Assembly (NCBI GenBank): GCA_964236495.1
Contig: CAXSBR010000001.1
Location: 124,001-188,000 of the forward strand
Direction of reading: 5' to 3'
Length of the DNA stretch: 64,000 bases
Origin: CAXSBR01 sp964236495
GTDB taxonomy: Bacteria > Actinomycetota > Actinomycetes > Mycobacteriales > Jatrophihabitantaceae
The notes under the pieces were generated by a model. That model was not told the origin of the DNA and searched no databases. It saw nothing but the letters and a program-made list of their open reading frames with translations. Positions 53,951 through 63,980 of this stretch are shown here, one piece after another. The position numbers and the translations under genes are program-made. Positions within the stretch are counted from its first letter, which is position 1; every line of letters begins with the position of its first letter.

Positions 53951-54256
53951 ATGATTTTGACTCGTCGTGCCGGTTGGCTGCTCGTCGCCTTCGGTGGGTG
54001 GAGCTGGCTGATCTGGCCCACCTTCGTGCGCAACATCTGGAAGGACGGCCGGTCTTGGCACGACGGCCCGACCGCGTTCTTCCTCGCGCACGCGGTGCTC
54101 AGCGTCGTGTCGTTGATGTTCGGCACCGCGATCGGCTGGCTTGGATGGCGCGCCGCGCGAGCAGCGTCTGACCACGCGAAGCCAGTAGCGCCGGAGTTGG
54201 CAGCAGCGGGCACGGCACACGTCGGCTCGCCGGATCAGGGAGTGCTGCACCCGTGA
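53951..54256 (+). CDS. SCO4848-like small membrane protein
   Basis: 101 aa from the ATG at 53951. Two hydrophobic helices (AGWLLVAFGGWSWLIWPTF and AFFLAHAVLSVVSLMFGTAIGWLGW) around RNIWKDGRSWHDGPT. This is the small conserved protein found divergent from D-Ala-D-Ala carboxypeptidase in Streptomyces. Function unknown; the context suggests cell wall. Its stop overlaps the aquaporin GTG (GTGA). Confidence 0.82.
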   Translation: MILTRRAGWLLVAFGGWSWLIWPTFVRNIWKDGRSWHDGPTAFFLAHAVLSVVSLMFGTAIGWLGWRAARAASDHAKPVAPELAAAGTAHVGSPDQGVLHP

Positions 54257-54981
54257 ACGTCATCACCAGGAGTTACGTCGCGGAATTCCTGGGCACTGCG
54301 ATGCTGGTCATCGGCGGCGTGGGCACCGCGGTACTGGCCGGGCGCGACGTGGGGTATCTGGGCATCGCCGTCGCGTTCGGGTTGACGCTGCTGTTCCTGG
54401 TGTACGCCGTCGGCCCGATCAGTGGCTGCCACGTCAACCCCGCGGTGACGTTGGGCCTGCTGGTGACGGGCAAGATCGCCGTCCGGGACGCCGGTGCGTA
54501 TGTGATCGCGCAGATCTTGGGCGGCATCGTGGGCGCCGGGATCGTCTTTGGCATCGCCAACGGCTCAGCGGCCTATGACATCGCCTCCGACGGTCTCGGC
54601 CAGAACGGATATGACGCGCACAGCCCAGGTAAATACGGCCTGGGTTCGGCGTTCGTCGCCGAAGTGGTCCTAACCTTCTTCCTGGTGTTCGTGGTCCTAG
54701 CCGCCACCGACCGGGTCAGTAACTCCGGCCTCGCCGGCCTGGCCATCGGCACCTGCCTCATCGTCATCCACCTCGTCGGCATCCCCGTGACGGGCACCTC
54801 GGTGAATCCGGCCCGCAGCATCGGCCCGGCGCTGTTCGCCCACGGCGCGGCGCTGTCACAGCTGTGGCTGTTCCTGCTTGCGCCGCTGCTGGGCGGCGCG
54901 CTGGGCGGCGTCACGTATCAAATGCTCTTCGGCGCGGAACAACATGATGCCGGCGCCGATATCAACGCCGACGGGCGTTGA
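54253..54981 (+). CDS. aqpZ: Aquaporin (AqpZ-like)
   Basis: 242 aa from a GTG at 54253, overlapping the previous stop. Six helices with the two pore motifs HVNPAVT near residue 60 and SVNPARS near 185. The residues around them (Phe/His/Arg type selectivity) point to water rather than glycerol transport. A conserved Gly-rich N-terminal helix FLGTAMLVIGGVGTAVLAG is present. A 37-bp piece of this gene (54646-54682) is found again at 56630-56666. Confidence 0.92.
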   Translation: MNVITRSYVAEFLGTAMLVIGGVGTAVLAGRDVGYLGIAVAFGLTLLFLVYAVGPISGCHVNPAVTLGLLVTGKIAVRDAGAYVIAQILGGIVGAGIVFGIANGSAAYDIASDGLGQNGYDAHSPGKYGLGSAFVAEVVLTFFLVFVVLAATDRVSNSGLAGLAIGTCLIVIHLVGIPVTGTSVNPARSIGPALFAHGAALSQLWLFLLAPLLGGALGGVTYQMLFGAEQHDAGADINADGR

Positions 54982-55014
54982 CCTGCTCGGCCGGCTCGAG
55001 CAGGTACCACTGCT

Positions 55015-56469
55015 TCAGTGGCTGGATGGCTCAGTCTCGATCTCTCGACGGTCTTCGCCCCACATCGTGTGGAACACCTTGTCGCTGTCGATCCGCTTGT
55101 AGGTGTGCGCGCCGAAGAAATCGCGCTGGGCCTGAATCAGTGACGCGGGTAGCCGCTCGGCGGCCAGGGCGTCGTAGTAGCTCAACGCCGAGGAGAAGCC
55201 GGGCACTGGGATGCCGGACAGCGCCGCGGTGGCGACGATGCGGCGCCAGGCCTGCTCGCCGTCGGCGACGGCCTGGGCGAAGAAGTCATCCTCCAGCAGC
55301 GTCGCGATGCTGGCATCGCGCTCATAAGCCTCGACGATGCGGTTCAAGAACCGTGCGCGAATGATGCAGCCGCCGCGCCAGATCTTGGCCACCGCACCCT
55401 TGTCGATGTTCCAGCCGTACTCCTTGGCCCCGGCGATGATCGCGTCGAAACCCTGGGCGTAGGCGACCATCTTGGATGCGTACAGCGCCTTTTGCACGTC
55501 GTCTTCGAAGTTCTCGCCCGGCTGCTGAACCTCGGGGCGCTGCTTCAAGGTCTCGCGCACGGCCTTGCGCTGGTCGGGCTTGGACGACACCGCGCGGGCG
55601 AACACGGCCTCGGCGATTCCGCCGACGGGAACGCCCAGGCCAACGGCGTTCTGCACGGTCCACACCCCGGTGCCTTTGGACCCTGCCTCGTCGAGGATGA
55701 CGTCCACCAGCGGTTGGCCGGTCTTGCCGTCGGTCTGTCGCAGCACTTGCGCGGTGATCTCGATCAGGTAGGACTCGAGTTCACCTTTGTTCCACTCGTC
55801 GAAGACCTCGGCGATCGCGGCCGGATCGTGGCCGCCGATGTGGCGCAGCAGGTCGTAGGACTCGGCGATCAATTGCATGTCGGCATACTCGATGCCGTTG
55901 TGGATCATCTTGACGAAGTGCCCGGCACCGTCGGTGCCGATGTGCGTCACACACGGCTCACCCTCGGCAACCGCGGCGATCGACGCCAGGATCGGCCCGA
56001 GCGTCTCGTAGGCCTGGTCCGATCCACCGGGCATGATCGACGGGCCGTGCAGAGCGCCTTCCTCGCCGCCGGAGATGCCGGTGCCAAAGAAGTTGATCTT
56101 CTTTGCCTGTAGGTCCTTCTCGCGGCGGATCGTGTCGGTGAAGTTGGCGTTGCCGCCGTCGACGATTATGTCGCCTTCCTCGAACAGCTCCGCCAGCTGG
56201 CTGATCACCGCGTCCGTCCCACGCCCGGCCTGCACCATGATGATCGCGGTACGCGGCCTGGTCAGCGATGCAACGAAGTCTTCCATCGACTCCGACGCGA
56301 CGAACCCGGCGTCGCCGTGCTCGGACATCAGCGTGTCGGTGCGCTCCTGGGTGCGGTTCCAGACGGCGACGGTGTTGCCCTCGCGGCTGGCCAGGTTGCG
56401 GGCCAGGTTCGAGCCCATGACGGCCAGGCCCGCCACCCCGATGTTCGCTTTTGCTCGATTGTCAGCCAT
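55015..56469 (-). CDS. gnd: 6-phosphogluconate dehydrogenase (decarboxylating)
   Basis: 484 aa from the ATG at 56469 with GAGGGAGA upstream; the longer frame to 56769 is not family-like. NADP site IGVAGLAVMGSNLARN, GGEEGALHGPSIMPGG, active Lys in HFVKMIHNGIEY, and IWRGGCIIRARFL. Converts 6-phosphogluconate to ribulose-5-phosphate, giving NADPH in the pentose phosphate pathway. 484 aa is the long homodimeric type. Convergent with aqpZ. Confidence 0.96.
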   Translation of the reverse strand: MADNRAKANIGVAGLAVMGSNLARNLASREGNTVAVWNRTQERTDTLMSEHGDAGFVASESMEDFVASLTRPRTAIIMVQAGRGTDAVISQLAELFEEGDIIVDGGNANFTDTIRREKDLQAKKINFFGTGISGGEEGALHGPSIMPGGSDQAYETLGPILASIAAVAEGEPCVTHIGTDGAGHFVKMIHNGIEYADMQLIAESYDLLRHIGGHDPAAIAEVFDEWNKGELESYLIEITAQVLRQTDGKTGQPLVDVILDEAGSKGTGVWTVQNAVGLGVPVGGIAEAVFARAVSSKPDQRKAVRETLKQRPEVQQPGENFEDDVQKALYASKMVAYAQGFDAIIAGAKEYGWNIDKGAVAKIWRGGCIIRARFLNRIVEAYERDASIATLLEDDFFAQAVADGEQAWRRIVATAALSGIPVPGFSSALSYYDALAAERLPASLIQAQRDFFGAHTYKRIDSDKVFHTMWGEDRREIETEPSSH

Positions 56470-56629
56470 GTCGTCTCCCTCGTTAGTGGCGTTACCGGTC
56501 AAGAACGAGGAAGCAAAGCGCCTGTCCGTCCTACCTGCCCGAACCCTTAATCCCCATGCCCAATTTAGTGCCCATCGGCCCACGCGCGTCGTGCTGCACG
56601 GAGGTGATCCGGTGCCTCTCGGCCCAGGC

Positions 56630-56666
56630 TCGGCGTTCGTCGCCGAAGTGGTCCTCACCTTCTTCC
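56630..56666. repeat. Duplicated 37-bp aquaporin fragment
   Basis: This matches bases 54646-54682 of aqpZ with a single mismatch (C at 56656 for A at 54672). The piece encodes the same SAFVAEVVLTFF and is oriented the same way. It lies in the gap between gnd and the RDD gene, with no start, stop or aquaporin sequence around it. It looks like a leftover from an ancestral duplication or gene conversion. Confidence 0.75.
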
Positions 56667-56767
56667 GGTTCGGCTCAGAGCCACGCGCTGCCAGCACCGA
56701 CATCATGCCGACGGCCGGTAGCGCGGACTCACCTTGCGTTGTCGAACAAACGTGTGAGGATTCCAGC

Positions 56768-57556
56768 ATGAGCGCATGGGGAAGTCCCGAATCGCCCGAC
56801 GGAAAAGGCCACTCGCCGGAGCAGGGTGGTCAACCGCCGCACGACCAGCCTTCCTCAGGTCAACCGCCCTACGGCCAACCTGCCGCCGGCCAACCGCAGT
56901 ATGGCCAACCGCCTTACGGCCAACCGCTTTACGGCCAACCGCCTTACGGCCAACCGCCCTACGACCAACCGCAGTATGGCCAACCGCAGTATGGCCAACC
57001 GCAGTATGGCCAACCGCCTTACGGTCAGCCTGCTTTCGGGCCGCCGGCAGGTCCCCCAGCGGGATTTTCCGGCGGCTACCCCGGTGGTCCGGGCGGCGGG
57101 TACGGCCAGCCAACCGCGGGGCGGCGCGCATCGATGGGCGCACGATTCGGTGGACTGGTGATCGACTCGCTGATTGTGGGCGTCGTGGCCAGCTTGTTCA
57201 TCATTCCGTTGGGCGGCTACTCCAGTGACTCGAGCTGCGCCGGACGGTCCTGCTCCACCAACTTCTCGGTAAGCCCCCTTGCCGACTTGTTCATTCTGGC
57301 GTTGGGCGTCGTCTATTCCGCCGTCCTCGTAGGACTCACGACGCAGACCGTTGGGCACCGAGCCGTGGGGATACGGGTAGTCGACTCCAATGACGGTTCG
57401 GCCATCGGTCCGGTGCGTGGCGGCCTTCGCTGGCTAGTCATGGCCGTTACCGGAGCTTTCTTCACGTTGGGGTATTGGTCGCCGTTCTTCGACAAAGAGC
57501 GGCGGCGGGGTTGGCACGACAAGGCCAGCAATTCGATTGCGGTGTCCACCCGGTAG
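56768..57556 (+). CDS. RDD family membrane protein with PYGQP repeats
   Basis: 262 aa from the ATG at 56768 with GAGGA upstream. Residues 31-90 are twelve 5-residue units of the form GQPPY / GQPQY. An RDD domain follows: RRASMGARFGGLVIDSLIVGV (Arg and Asp in helix 1), a Cys-containing loop (SSCAGRSC), ALGVVYSAVLVGL and TVGHRAVGIRVVD, ending FFDKERRRGWHDKAS. RDD proteins are small transporters or scaffold-like membrane proteins. The Pro/Gln/Tyr arm resembles those of the DUF5336-like proteins here. Confidence 0.85.
   Translation: MSAWGSPESPDGKGHSPEQGGQPPHDQPSSGQPPYGQPAAGQPQYGQPPYGQPLYGQPPYGQPPYDQPQYGQPQYGQPQYGQPPYGQPAFGPPAGPPAGFSGGYPGGPGGGYGQPTAGRRASMGARFGGLVIDSLIVGVVASLFIIPLGGYSSDSSCAGRSCSTNFSVSPLADLFILALGVVYSAVLVGLTTQTVGHRAVGIRVVDSNDGSAIGPVRGGLRWLVMAVTGAFFTLGYWSPFFDKERRRGWHDKASNSIAVSTR
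56858..57037. repeat. Twelve 15-bp coding repeats
   Basis: Twelve consecutive 15-base units near GGCCAACCGCCTTAC, each encoding GQP-x-Y with x mostly P or Q (also LY, AF). One unit reads DQPQY. Third codon positions vary (CCT/CCC/CAG), so the array is older than the 99-bp duplication at 21921. Confidence 0.75.
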
Positions 57557-57579
57557 AGCAGCACGTAGCGTCGAAGGCG

Positions 57580-58347
57580 ATGTCGACGAAGAAGCGTGCG
57601 GTAGCCCCCAGTCCGGTGTTCCTCGGCGTCGTCGCTGTCGCGGTGGTGGGCGGTGTGCTTGCCTGGACTGCCACCGTCGACTCGAAGTCCGGCAACATCG
57701 GCGTCTTCCTGCTCGTCCTGGGCGGCTGGGTGCTGTCGCTGTGCCTGCACGAGTTCGGCCACGCGTACGCGGCCTACCGGGCCGGCGACGCCAGCGTCGA
57801 ATCGGCGGGCTATCTCACCCTCAACCCGCTGAAATACGCGCACCCGTTGCTGTCGATCGGGCTGCCACTGTTGTTCATCATCCAGGGCGGGATCGGTCTG
57901 CCCGGCGGAGCGGTGTACCTGCATCCCGACGCGTCCCGGCGCCGCATCACCCAAAGCCTCACCGCCGCCGCGGGGCCGGCAGCCAACGTGGTCTTCGCGG
58001 CACTCTTCCTGGAACTGGCGCGCTCGCACAGTTCCGGCGCGCACACGCGGTTCTGGGGCGCGCTGGCCTTTTTGGGCTTCCTGCAGGTGACGGCGGCGGT
58101 TCTGAATCTGCTGCCGGTGCCGGGCCTGGACGGCTACGCGATCCTGGAGCCGTACTTGTCGCCGGCCACCCGACGGGGCAACGAGGCGATCAAACCGTGG
58201 GGGATGCTCGTGGTCATCGGCCTGTTGCAGGTGCAGCAGATCAACGCCAAGTTCTTCGATGCCGTGCTGTGGCTTTACGACGCCTCGGGCACCTCGCGCA
58301 CTCTCTATGCGGTCGGGTACAGCGCCTTCCGGTTCTGGGCTTCCTAG
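57580..58347 (+). CDS. Site-2 protease family protein (M50)
   Basis: 255 aa from the ATG at 57580. Zinc motif HEFGH in LCLHEFGHAYAAYRAGD near residue 50, and the third ligand region LLPVPGLDGYAIL near residue 190. Six or so membrane segments. It lacks a PDZ domain, so it belongs to the short actinobacterial S2P-like group rather than the RseP type. Such proteases cut regulators within the membrane. Partner unknown; it lies just after the RDD gene. Confidence 0.88.
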   Translation: MSTKKRAVAPSPVFLGVVAVAVVGGVLAWTATVDSKSGNIGVFLLVLGGWVLSLCLHEFGHAYAAYRAGDASVESAGYLTLNPLKYAHPLLSIGLPLLFIIQGGIGLPGGAVYLHPDASRRRITQSLTAAAGPAANVVFAALFLELARSHSSGAHTRFWGALAFLGFLQVTAAVLNLLPVPGLDGYAILEPYLSPATRRGNEAIKPWGMLVVIGLLQVQQINAKFFDAVLWLYDASGTSRTLYAVGYSAFRFWAS

Positions 58348-58381
58348 AACTTCCCATCCCAGCGGTCGGCGGACCGATACC

Positions 58382-59140
58382 TCAGAAGCGGCGGAAGATC
58401 AACGCCCGCTTGACCTCTTGGATCGCCTTCGTCACCTGAATGCCGCGCGGGCAGGCTTCGGTGCAGTTGAACGTGGTGCGGCAGCGCCACACGCCTTCCC
58501 TGTCGTTGAGAATCTCCAGGCGCTCCTCCCCGCCGGTGTCGCGCGAGTCGAAGATGAAGCGGTGCGCGTTGACGATAGCTGCCGGGCCGAAGTACGAACC
58601 GTCGGTCCAATACACCGGGCACGAGGTCGTGCAGGCCGCGCACAGAATGCACTTGGTGGTGTCGTCAAAACGGTCCCGGTCGGCTTGGGACTGGATCCAT
58701 TCCCGCGTCGGTTCGTGGCCCGAGGTGATCAGGAACGGCTTGATCGAGCGGTAGGCCTCGAAGAAGGGCTCCATGTCGACGATCAGGTCTTTTTCGACCG
58801 GCAGCCCCTTGATCGGCTCGACGATGATCTCGTCGGGCATGTCGCGTACCAGCACCTTGCAGGCCAGCCGGTTGACGCCGTTGATCCGCATCGCGTCCGA
58901 ACCGCACACACCGTGGGCGCAGGAACGGCGAAACGACAACGACCCGTCGGCATACCACTTGATCTGATGCAGAAGGTTCAGCACCCGATCGGTAGGCAGC
59001 GCGTCCACCTCGAACGTCTGCCAATGAGCCTCAGTATCGACATCAGGGTCATAACGACGAATCTTCACCGAGATAGTGCGGGAAACAGCATTAGCAGCAG
59101 CCCGATCATCAGCAGCATTCCGTACAAGAGTGGCAGTCAT
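58382..59140 (-). CDS. sdhB: Succinate dehydrogenase iron-sulfur subunit
   Basis: 252 aa from the ATG at 59140, which overlaps the stop of an upstream mini-ORF (ATGA). [2Fe-2S] site in RSCAHGVCGSDAM with the following Cys, [4Fe-4S] CILCAACTTSCP, and [3Fe-4S] CRTTFNCTEACPRG. N-terminal 20-residue Ala/Arg-rich lead. It carries electrons from SdhA to the membrane quinone site. Last gene of sdhCDAB. Confidence 0.96.
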   Translation of the reverse strand: MTATLVRNAADDRAAANAVSRTISVKIRRYDPDVDTEAHWQTFEVDALPTDRVLNLLHQIKWYADGSLSFRRSCAHGVCGSDAMRINGVNRLACKVLVRDMPDEIIVEPIKGLPVEKDLIVDMEPFFEAYRSIKPFLITSGHEPTREWIQSQADRDRFDDTTKCILCAACTTSCPVYWTDGSYFGPAAIVNAHRFIFDSRDTGGEERLEILNDREGVWRCRTTFNCTEACPRGIQVTKAIQEVKRALIFRRF

Positions 59141-59347
59141 AAATCAAAGGCTCCGAAGGAAGAAGGTTGAGAAGATGCAGGGTGGGACTCCGTATTGGGA
59201 CCCAGGGGGAGCGAAAGTACTGGTCCAGGGCTATGAGGCGCCGACCCGAACGGGCTCAAGCCGCGCGAGCGGAACCGAAGAAAAGCGCTCCCACAGCGCA
59301 ATCCGAGCATCAAACCCAGCCACCCAGAAACGTAAGAGACAGGCCCA

Positions 59348-59350
<3 letters not shown>
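59137..59350 (-). repeat. Coupled pair of mini-ORFs between sdhA and sdhB
   Basis: On the minus strand the sdhA TGA (59350-59348) shares its last base with an ATG opening a 12-codon frame (MGLSLTFLGGWV). Its TGA (59312-59310) shares a base with a second ATG that opens a 57-codon frame rich in Pro/Ser/Phe. That frame's TGA (59139-59137) overlaps the sdhB ATG. The chain TGATG-TGATG-ATGA fills 207 bases with no untranslated gap. It differs in sequence from the elements at 7573 and 61546 but shares their design. Confidence 0.6.
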
Positions 59351-61093
<1,743 letters not shown>

Positions 61094-61110
61094 GTTATTG
61101 CGACGCCTCT

Positions 61111-61545
61111 TTAGATGGTGGGGTCGAAGGTGAAGATGACAACGGTGCCCAGGATGATCACCAGCGACGACGACGCGTACAGCAGCATCTTGAGCCAGAA
61201 CCGGCTGGCGTCGCGGTTGGTGTAGTCGTTGACGATCGTGCGCAGGCCGTTGGTGCCGTGCAGCATCGCCAGCCACAGCATCGCCAGGTCCCAGACCTGC
61301 CAGAACGGGTTCGACCAGCGGCCGGCGGCGAAGGCGAAGTTGATCCGGTGCACGCCGCCGTCGAGGATGTTCATGATGAACAGGTGCCCCAACACCAGCA
61401 CGACGAGCAGCACACCCGAGACGCGCATGAAGATCCACGCCTGCAGCTCGAAGTTGGTGCGGGACTTGCGGCGATCCATCTGCTTGCGGACCCGCGGTGC
61501 CTCTATGGAGACCGGCGTGGTGACGGGTTCGGTGGGAGCGGTCAT
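61111..61545 (-). CDS. sdhD: Succinate dehydrogenase hydrophobic membrane anchor
   Basis: 144 aa from the ATG at 61545. Three helices: WIFMRVSGVLLVVLVLGHLFIMNI (His in GHL is a haem ligand candidate), FWQVWDLAMLWLAMLHGTNGLRTIV, and FWLKMLLYASSSLVIILGTVVIF. With SdhC it binds haem and quinone and anchors SdhAB. A 30-residue polar lead precedes helix 1. Its start lies two bases after the stop of the MIRU-like mini-ORF. Confidence 0.93.
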   Translation of the reverse strand: MTAPTEPVTTPVSIEAPRVRKQMDRRKSRTNFELQAWIFMRVSGVLLVVLVLGHLFIMNILDGGVHRINFAFAAGRWSNPFWQVWDLAMLWLAMLHGTNGLRTIVNDYTNRDASRFWLKMLLYASSSLVIILGTVVIFTFDPTI

Positions 61546-61648
61546 GCTCAGTTCCTTTCGGCAACGCTCGCTGCGCTCGGCGGCGCGAGCGGAGTCGAGG
61601 CGCTAACGCGCAAATCTCGACATTGGCTCTTCGCGCAAGCGCTCATCA
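61546..61648 (-). repeat. MIRU-like intergenic element with a 32-codon mini-ORF
   Basis: The sdhC TGA (61648-61646) shares a base with an ATG that opens a 32-aa frame beginning MSACAKSQ. It ends at a TGA (61550-61548) two bases before the sdhD ATG, and a GAAAGG inside it serves sdhD. Its first 23 bases, TGATGAGCGCTTGCG onwards to GAAGAGC, equal those of the element at 7649-7627 except T for C. Beyond that the two share only GAGCG-type words. Two occurrences of the same head in unrelated operons define a repeat family. Confidence 0.6.
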
Positions 61649-62074
61649 CGAGCCCCCGATCAGGCCGGAAACGGTGCGTTCGAGCATGAAGTAGGTGCCC
61701 GGCACCATCACCACGACCCAGATGCCGACGATCGCCCACAACATCTGGCGCTGCAGGCGCGGGCCCCTCTCCCAGAAGTCGACGGCAATGATCCGCAGGC
61801 CGTTGAGCGCGTGGAAGAGCACCGCACCCACCAGGCCGACCTCCATCAGGTTGACGAACGGGTTCTTGTAGGTGTCGATGACGCTGTCGTATGCGTTGGG
61901 CGACACTCGCACCAGCGCGGTGTCCAGCACGTGGGCGAACAGGAAGAAGAAGGTCAAGACGCCGGTGATCCGGTGGGCCACCCATGACCACATGCCTTCG
62001 CGGCCACGGTAGAGCGTGCCTCCTGGCCGGATCCCCGGCGATTTCTTGACCGACGCGCTGGCGGTTGTCACCAC
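61646..62074 (-). CDS. sdhC: Succinate dehydrogenase cytochrome b556 subunit
   Basis: 142 aa from a GTG at 62074 with AGGAG nine bases upstream (a second GTG follows at once). Three helices: WVAHRITGVLTFFFLFAHVLD (His in FAHV likely haem ligand), VNLMEVGLVGAVLFHALNGLRIIA, and MLWAIVGIWVVVMVPGTYFML. First gene of the sdhCDAB operon. An inverted repeat lies 21 bases upstream of the start. Confidence 0.93.
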   Translation of the reverse strand: MVTTASASVKKSPGIRPGGTLYRGREGMWSWVAHRITGVLTFFFLFAHVLDTALVRVSPNAYDSVIDTYKNPFVNLMEVGLVGAVLFHALNGLRIIAVDFWERGPRLQRQMLWAIVGIWVVVMVPGTYFMLERTVSGLIGGS

Positions 62075-62094
62075 GATAAAGTGCTCCTAAATCT

Positions 62095-62120
62095 GTGTCG
62101 GTCCACAGAGCTGCCGACAC
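62095..62120. promoter_or_regulatory. Inverted repeat between the aminotransferase gene and sdhC
   Basis: GTGTCGG (62095-62101) and CCGACAC (62114-62120) are perfect 7-base arms around 12 bases. It lies in the 64-base gap after the fusion gene and just before sdhC, on the same strand. No U run follows, so it is more likely an operator or mRNA-leader hairpin of sdhCDAB than a terminator, though the latter cannot be excluded. Confidence 0.5.
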
Positions 62121-62138
62121 CGGAAAACGGCTCGGAGC

Positions 62139-63980
62139 CTACAAAGAACTGTACTGGGACCGGGCATCGGAAGTCGCTTCCCAGCGCTGTGATGGACCGG
62201 ACATCGCGGCCACCAACGCGGCGGTGACGAGCCGATTGGCGCGCTCGTCCTTGACGGCGAGTCGCACGTAGCGCTCCAACTGGGTGCCCATATTCGTCGC
62301 GTCGCGTACAAAGACGTCCTGCCGGCGGCAGGCGGCGACGATGTCCCGGACCGCCGGCGCCTCGTCGGGGAGCCGCGCCAGCAGGAAGTTGGCCGTGGCC
62401 GGCACGACGTCTAAGCCGATGGCCTGCAGGTCGTGGCCCAATCGGCGCCGCAACGCTGCCGTCTGCTCCCAGCGCTGCCGGTAGTAGTCCGAGCTTTCCA
62501 GCGCGCGGACGGCGGCCACCTGCGCCGGCAGGCTGACTGCCCACGGGGGCGTCCACGACCGCAGGGCCGCGATCGTCGATGGACCCGCGCAAAGGTAGGC
62601 GACCCGCAGGCCGCTGAGGGCGTAAGCCTTCGACATGGACTTGGCGACGGTGACGTTCGAAGTCGTCGTCGCCCACCGCTCCAGCGACGCTACCTGTCCG
62701 GACCCGGCACCGGGCGCGGCGTTCGCAGCGGCGCTGACGGCGGCACTGGCGGCGAAGTCGATGTAGGTCTCGTCGACCCAGACGCGGGTCGAGGCAGGCA
62801 GTGCCGACAGCGCGGTCCGCAGTCTGCTGGTGTCCGCGTGTCGACCGGTGGGGCTGTTCGGGTTAACCAGGACGATCAGGTCGTAGCCGCGCGAGCCGGT
62901 GGTGACGAGCCGCTCAAGGTCGAGGTCGAAGTCTGCTTCCGGATCGAGGGGCAGCCGGTCCACCTGGCAGCCGACGACGCGCTCCAACACGTGGGCGTAC
63001 TCGCCGTAGGTGGGATCGGTGATGAGCACCCGGGAACGCGGGTTGAGCCAGCGCCCGAAGGCCAAGAAAATCAGGGCCGAGGAGCCGGCACCGAGTAGCA
63101 GGCTGTCCTCCGGCACGTCGCGTCGGGCAGCGACGGCCCGGCGCAGGCCCTCGGAATCGGTGGGCGGGGACGTGCGGGCCAGCCAGGGCAGGTAGTCGGT
63201 CAGCGCGTCGAGGACGGCCGGGGCCGGGGGAAACCACGCATCCAGGACGTCGGCGTTGATGACGTGCGTACTGCGCTCCAACGTGGCGAAGTCGGTGCCG
63301 ACGGCGTCGAAGAACGCCCCGCCGTGGAAGCACCCGACCGGATCGTCGGTGCTCGGACGGGGGGCGGGTGTGTTGGCCGGGTCGCGCTCGGGCGCAGCTG
63401 CTCGTTCGGGCAGGTCGGCCACCGACACACTCATCACTTCGTAGGCGACCGCGCCGGCCTTGATTTCGATGCCCAACGTCTGCAAGCCGACTGTGCGATA
63501 CATCTCCAGCAGCTCGCGCCGTCCCATCGCCACGATGCGGGTACCGCCCGCGGCGCGGACGAAGTCGAGGGCCGCGCACATCAAGGCCGTGGCCACGCCG
63601 CTGCCACGTTCGGCCGCGGGCACTGTCAACAACCGGATTTCGAAGGTCGTGCTGTCCAGCTCGAACGGCAGAGCTTCCCGGTGCACGTACTTCTCGATCG
63701 ACAACGCCTGCGCCGTGGGGTCGGTGATGCTGATGAACCCGCGCAGTCGACTCGGCCCGCGAGCAACCAGGTAGGTGTTGTTCTCATCCAGGGCATCGGC
63801 GAGCCGCCGTCCGGCGTTGGGCGGGTGCTGGCCGAGTTCGAGGGCGTATACGTCGTGGCGGATGCGGTAGATCTCGGCCCGGTCCTGCGCGGTGGCCGGG
63901 CTGATGTCGACGCCGACGCTTTCCGGGTTCGACGTAGCGACGGAGACAGCCTTCAGAACGTGGCGATCGATGAGTTCCAT
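62139..63980 (-). CDS. GNAT acyltransferase fused to PLP aminotransferase
   Basis: 613 aa from the ATG at 63980, 20 bases from the window edge, so an earlier start cannot be excluded. The N-terminal 170 residues are GNAT-like: RIRHDVYALELGQHPPN, FEIRLLTVPAAERGSGVATALM and MYRTVGLQTLGIE. This branch resembles LuxI/N-acyl-amino acid synthase-type acyltransferases. The rest is a class I/II aminotransferase of the histidinol-phosphate type: VNPNSPTGRH, VDETYIDF, PLP Lys in KSMSKAYALSGLR, and R at the end. The fusion suggests that an amino acid or amine is transaminated and acylated in one protein. Product unknown. Confidence 0.82.
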   Translation of the reverse strand: MELIDRHVLKAVSVATSNPESVGVDISPATAQDRAEIYRIRHDVYALELGQHPPNAGRRLADALDENNTYLVARGPSRLRGFISITDPTAQALSIEKYVHREALPFELDSTTFEIRLLTVPAAERGSGVATALMCAALDFVRAAGGTRIVAMGRRELLEMYRTVGLQTLGIEIKAGAVAYEVMSVSVADLPERAAAPERDPANTPAPRPSTDDPVGCFHGGAFFDAVGTDFATLERSTHVINADVLDAWFPPAPAVLDALTDYLPWLARTSPPTDSEGLRRAVAARRDVPEDSLLLGAGSSALIFLAFGRWLNPRSRVLITDPTYGEYAHVLERVVGCQVDRLPLDPEADFDLDLERLVTTGSRGYDLIVLVNPNSPTGRHADTSRLRTALSALPASTRVWVDETYIDFAASAAVSAAANAAPGAGSGQVASLERWATTTSNVTVAKSMSKAYALSGLRVAYLCAGPSTIAALRSWTPPWAVSLPAQVAAVRALESSDYYRQRWEQTAALRRRLGHDLQAIGLDVVPATANFLLARLPDEAPAVRDIVAACRRQDVFVRDATNMGTQLERYVRLAVKDERANRLVTAALVAAMSGPSQRWEATSDARSQYSSL

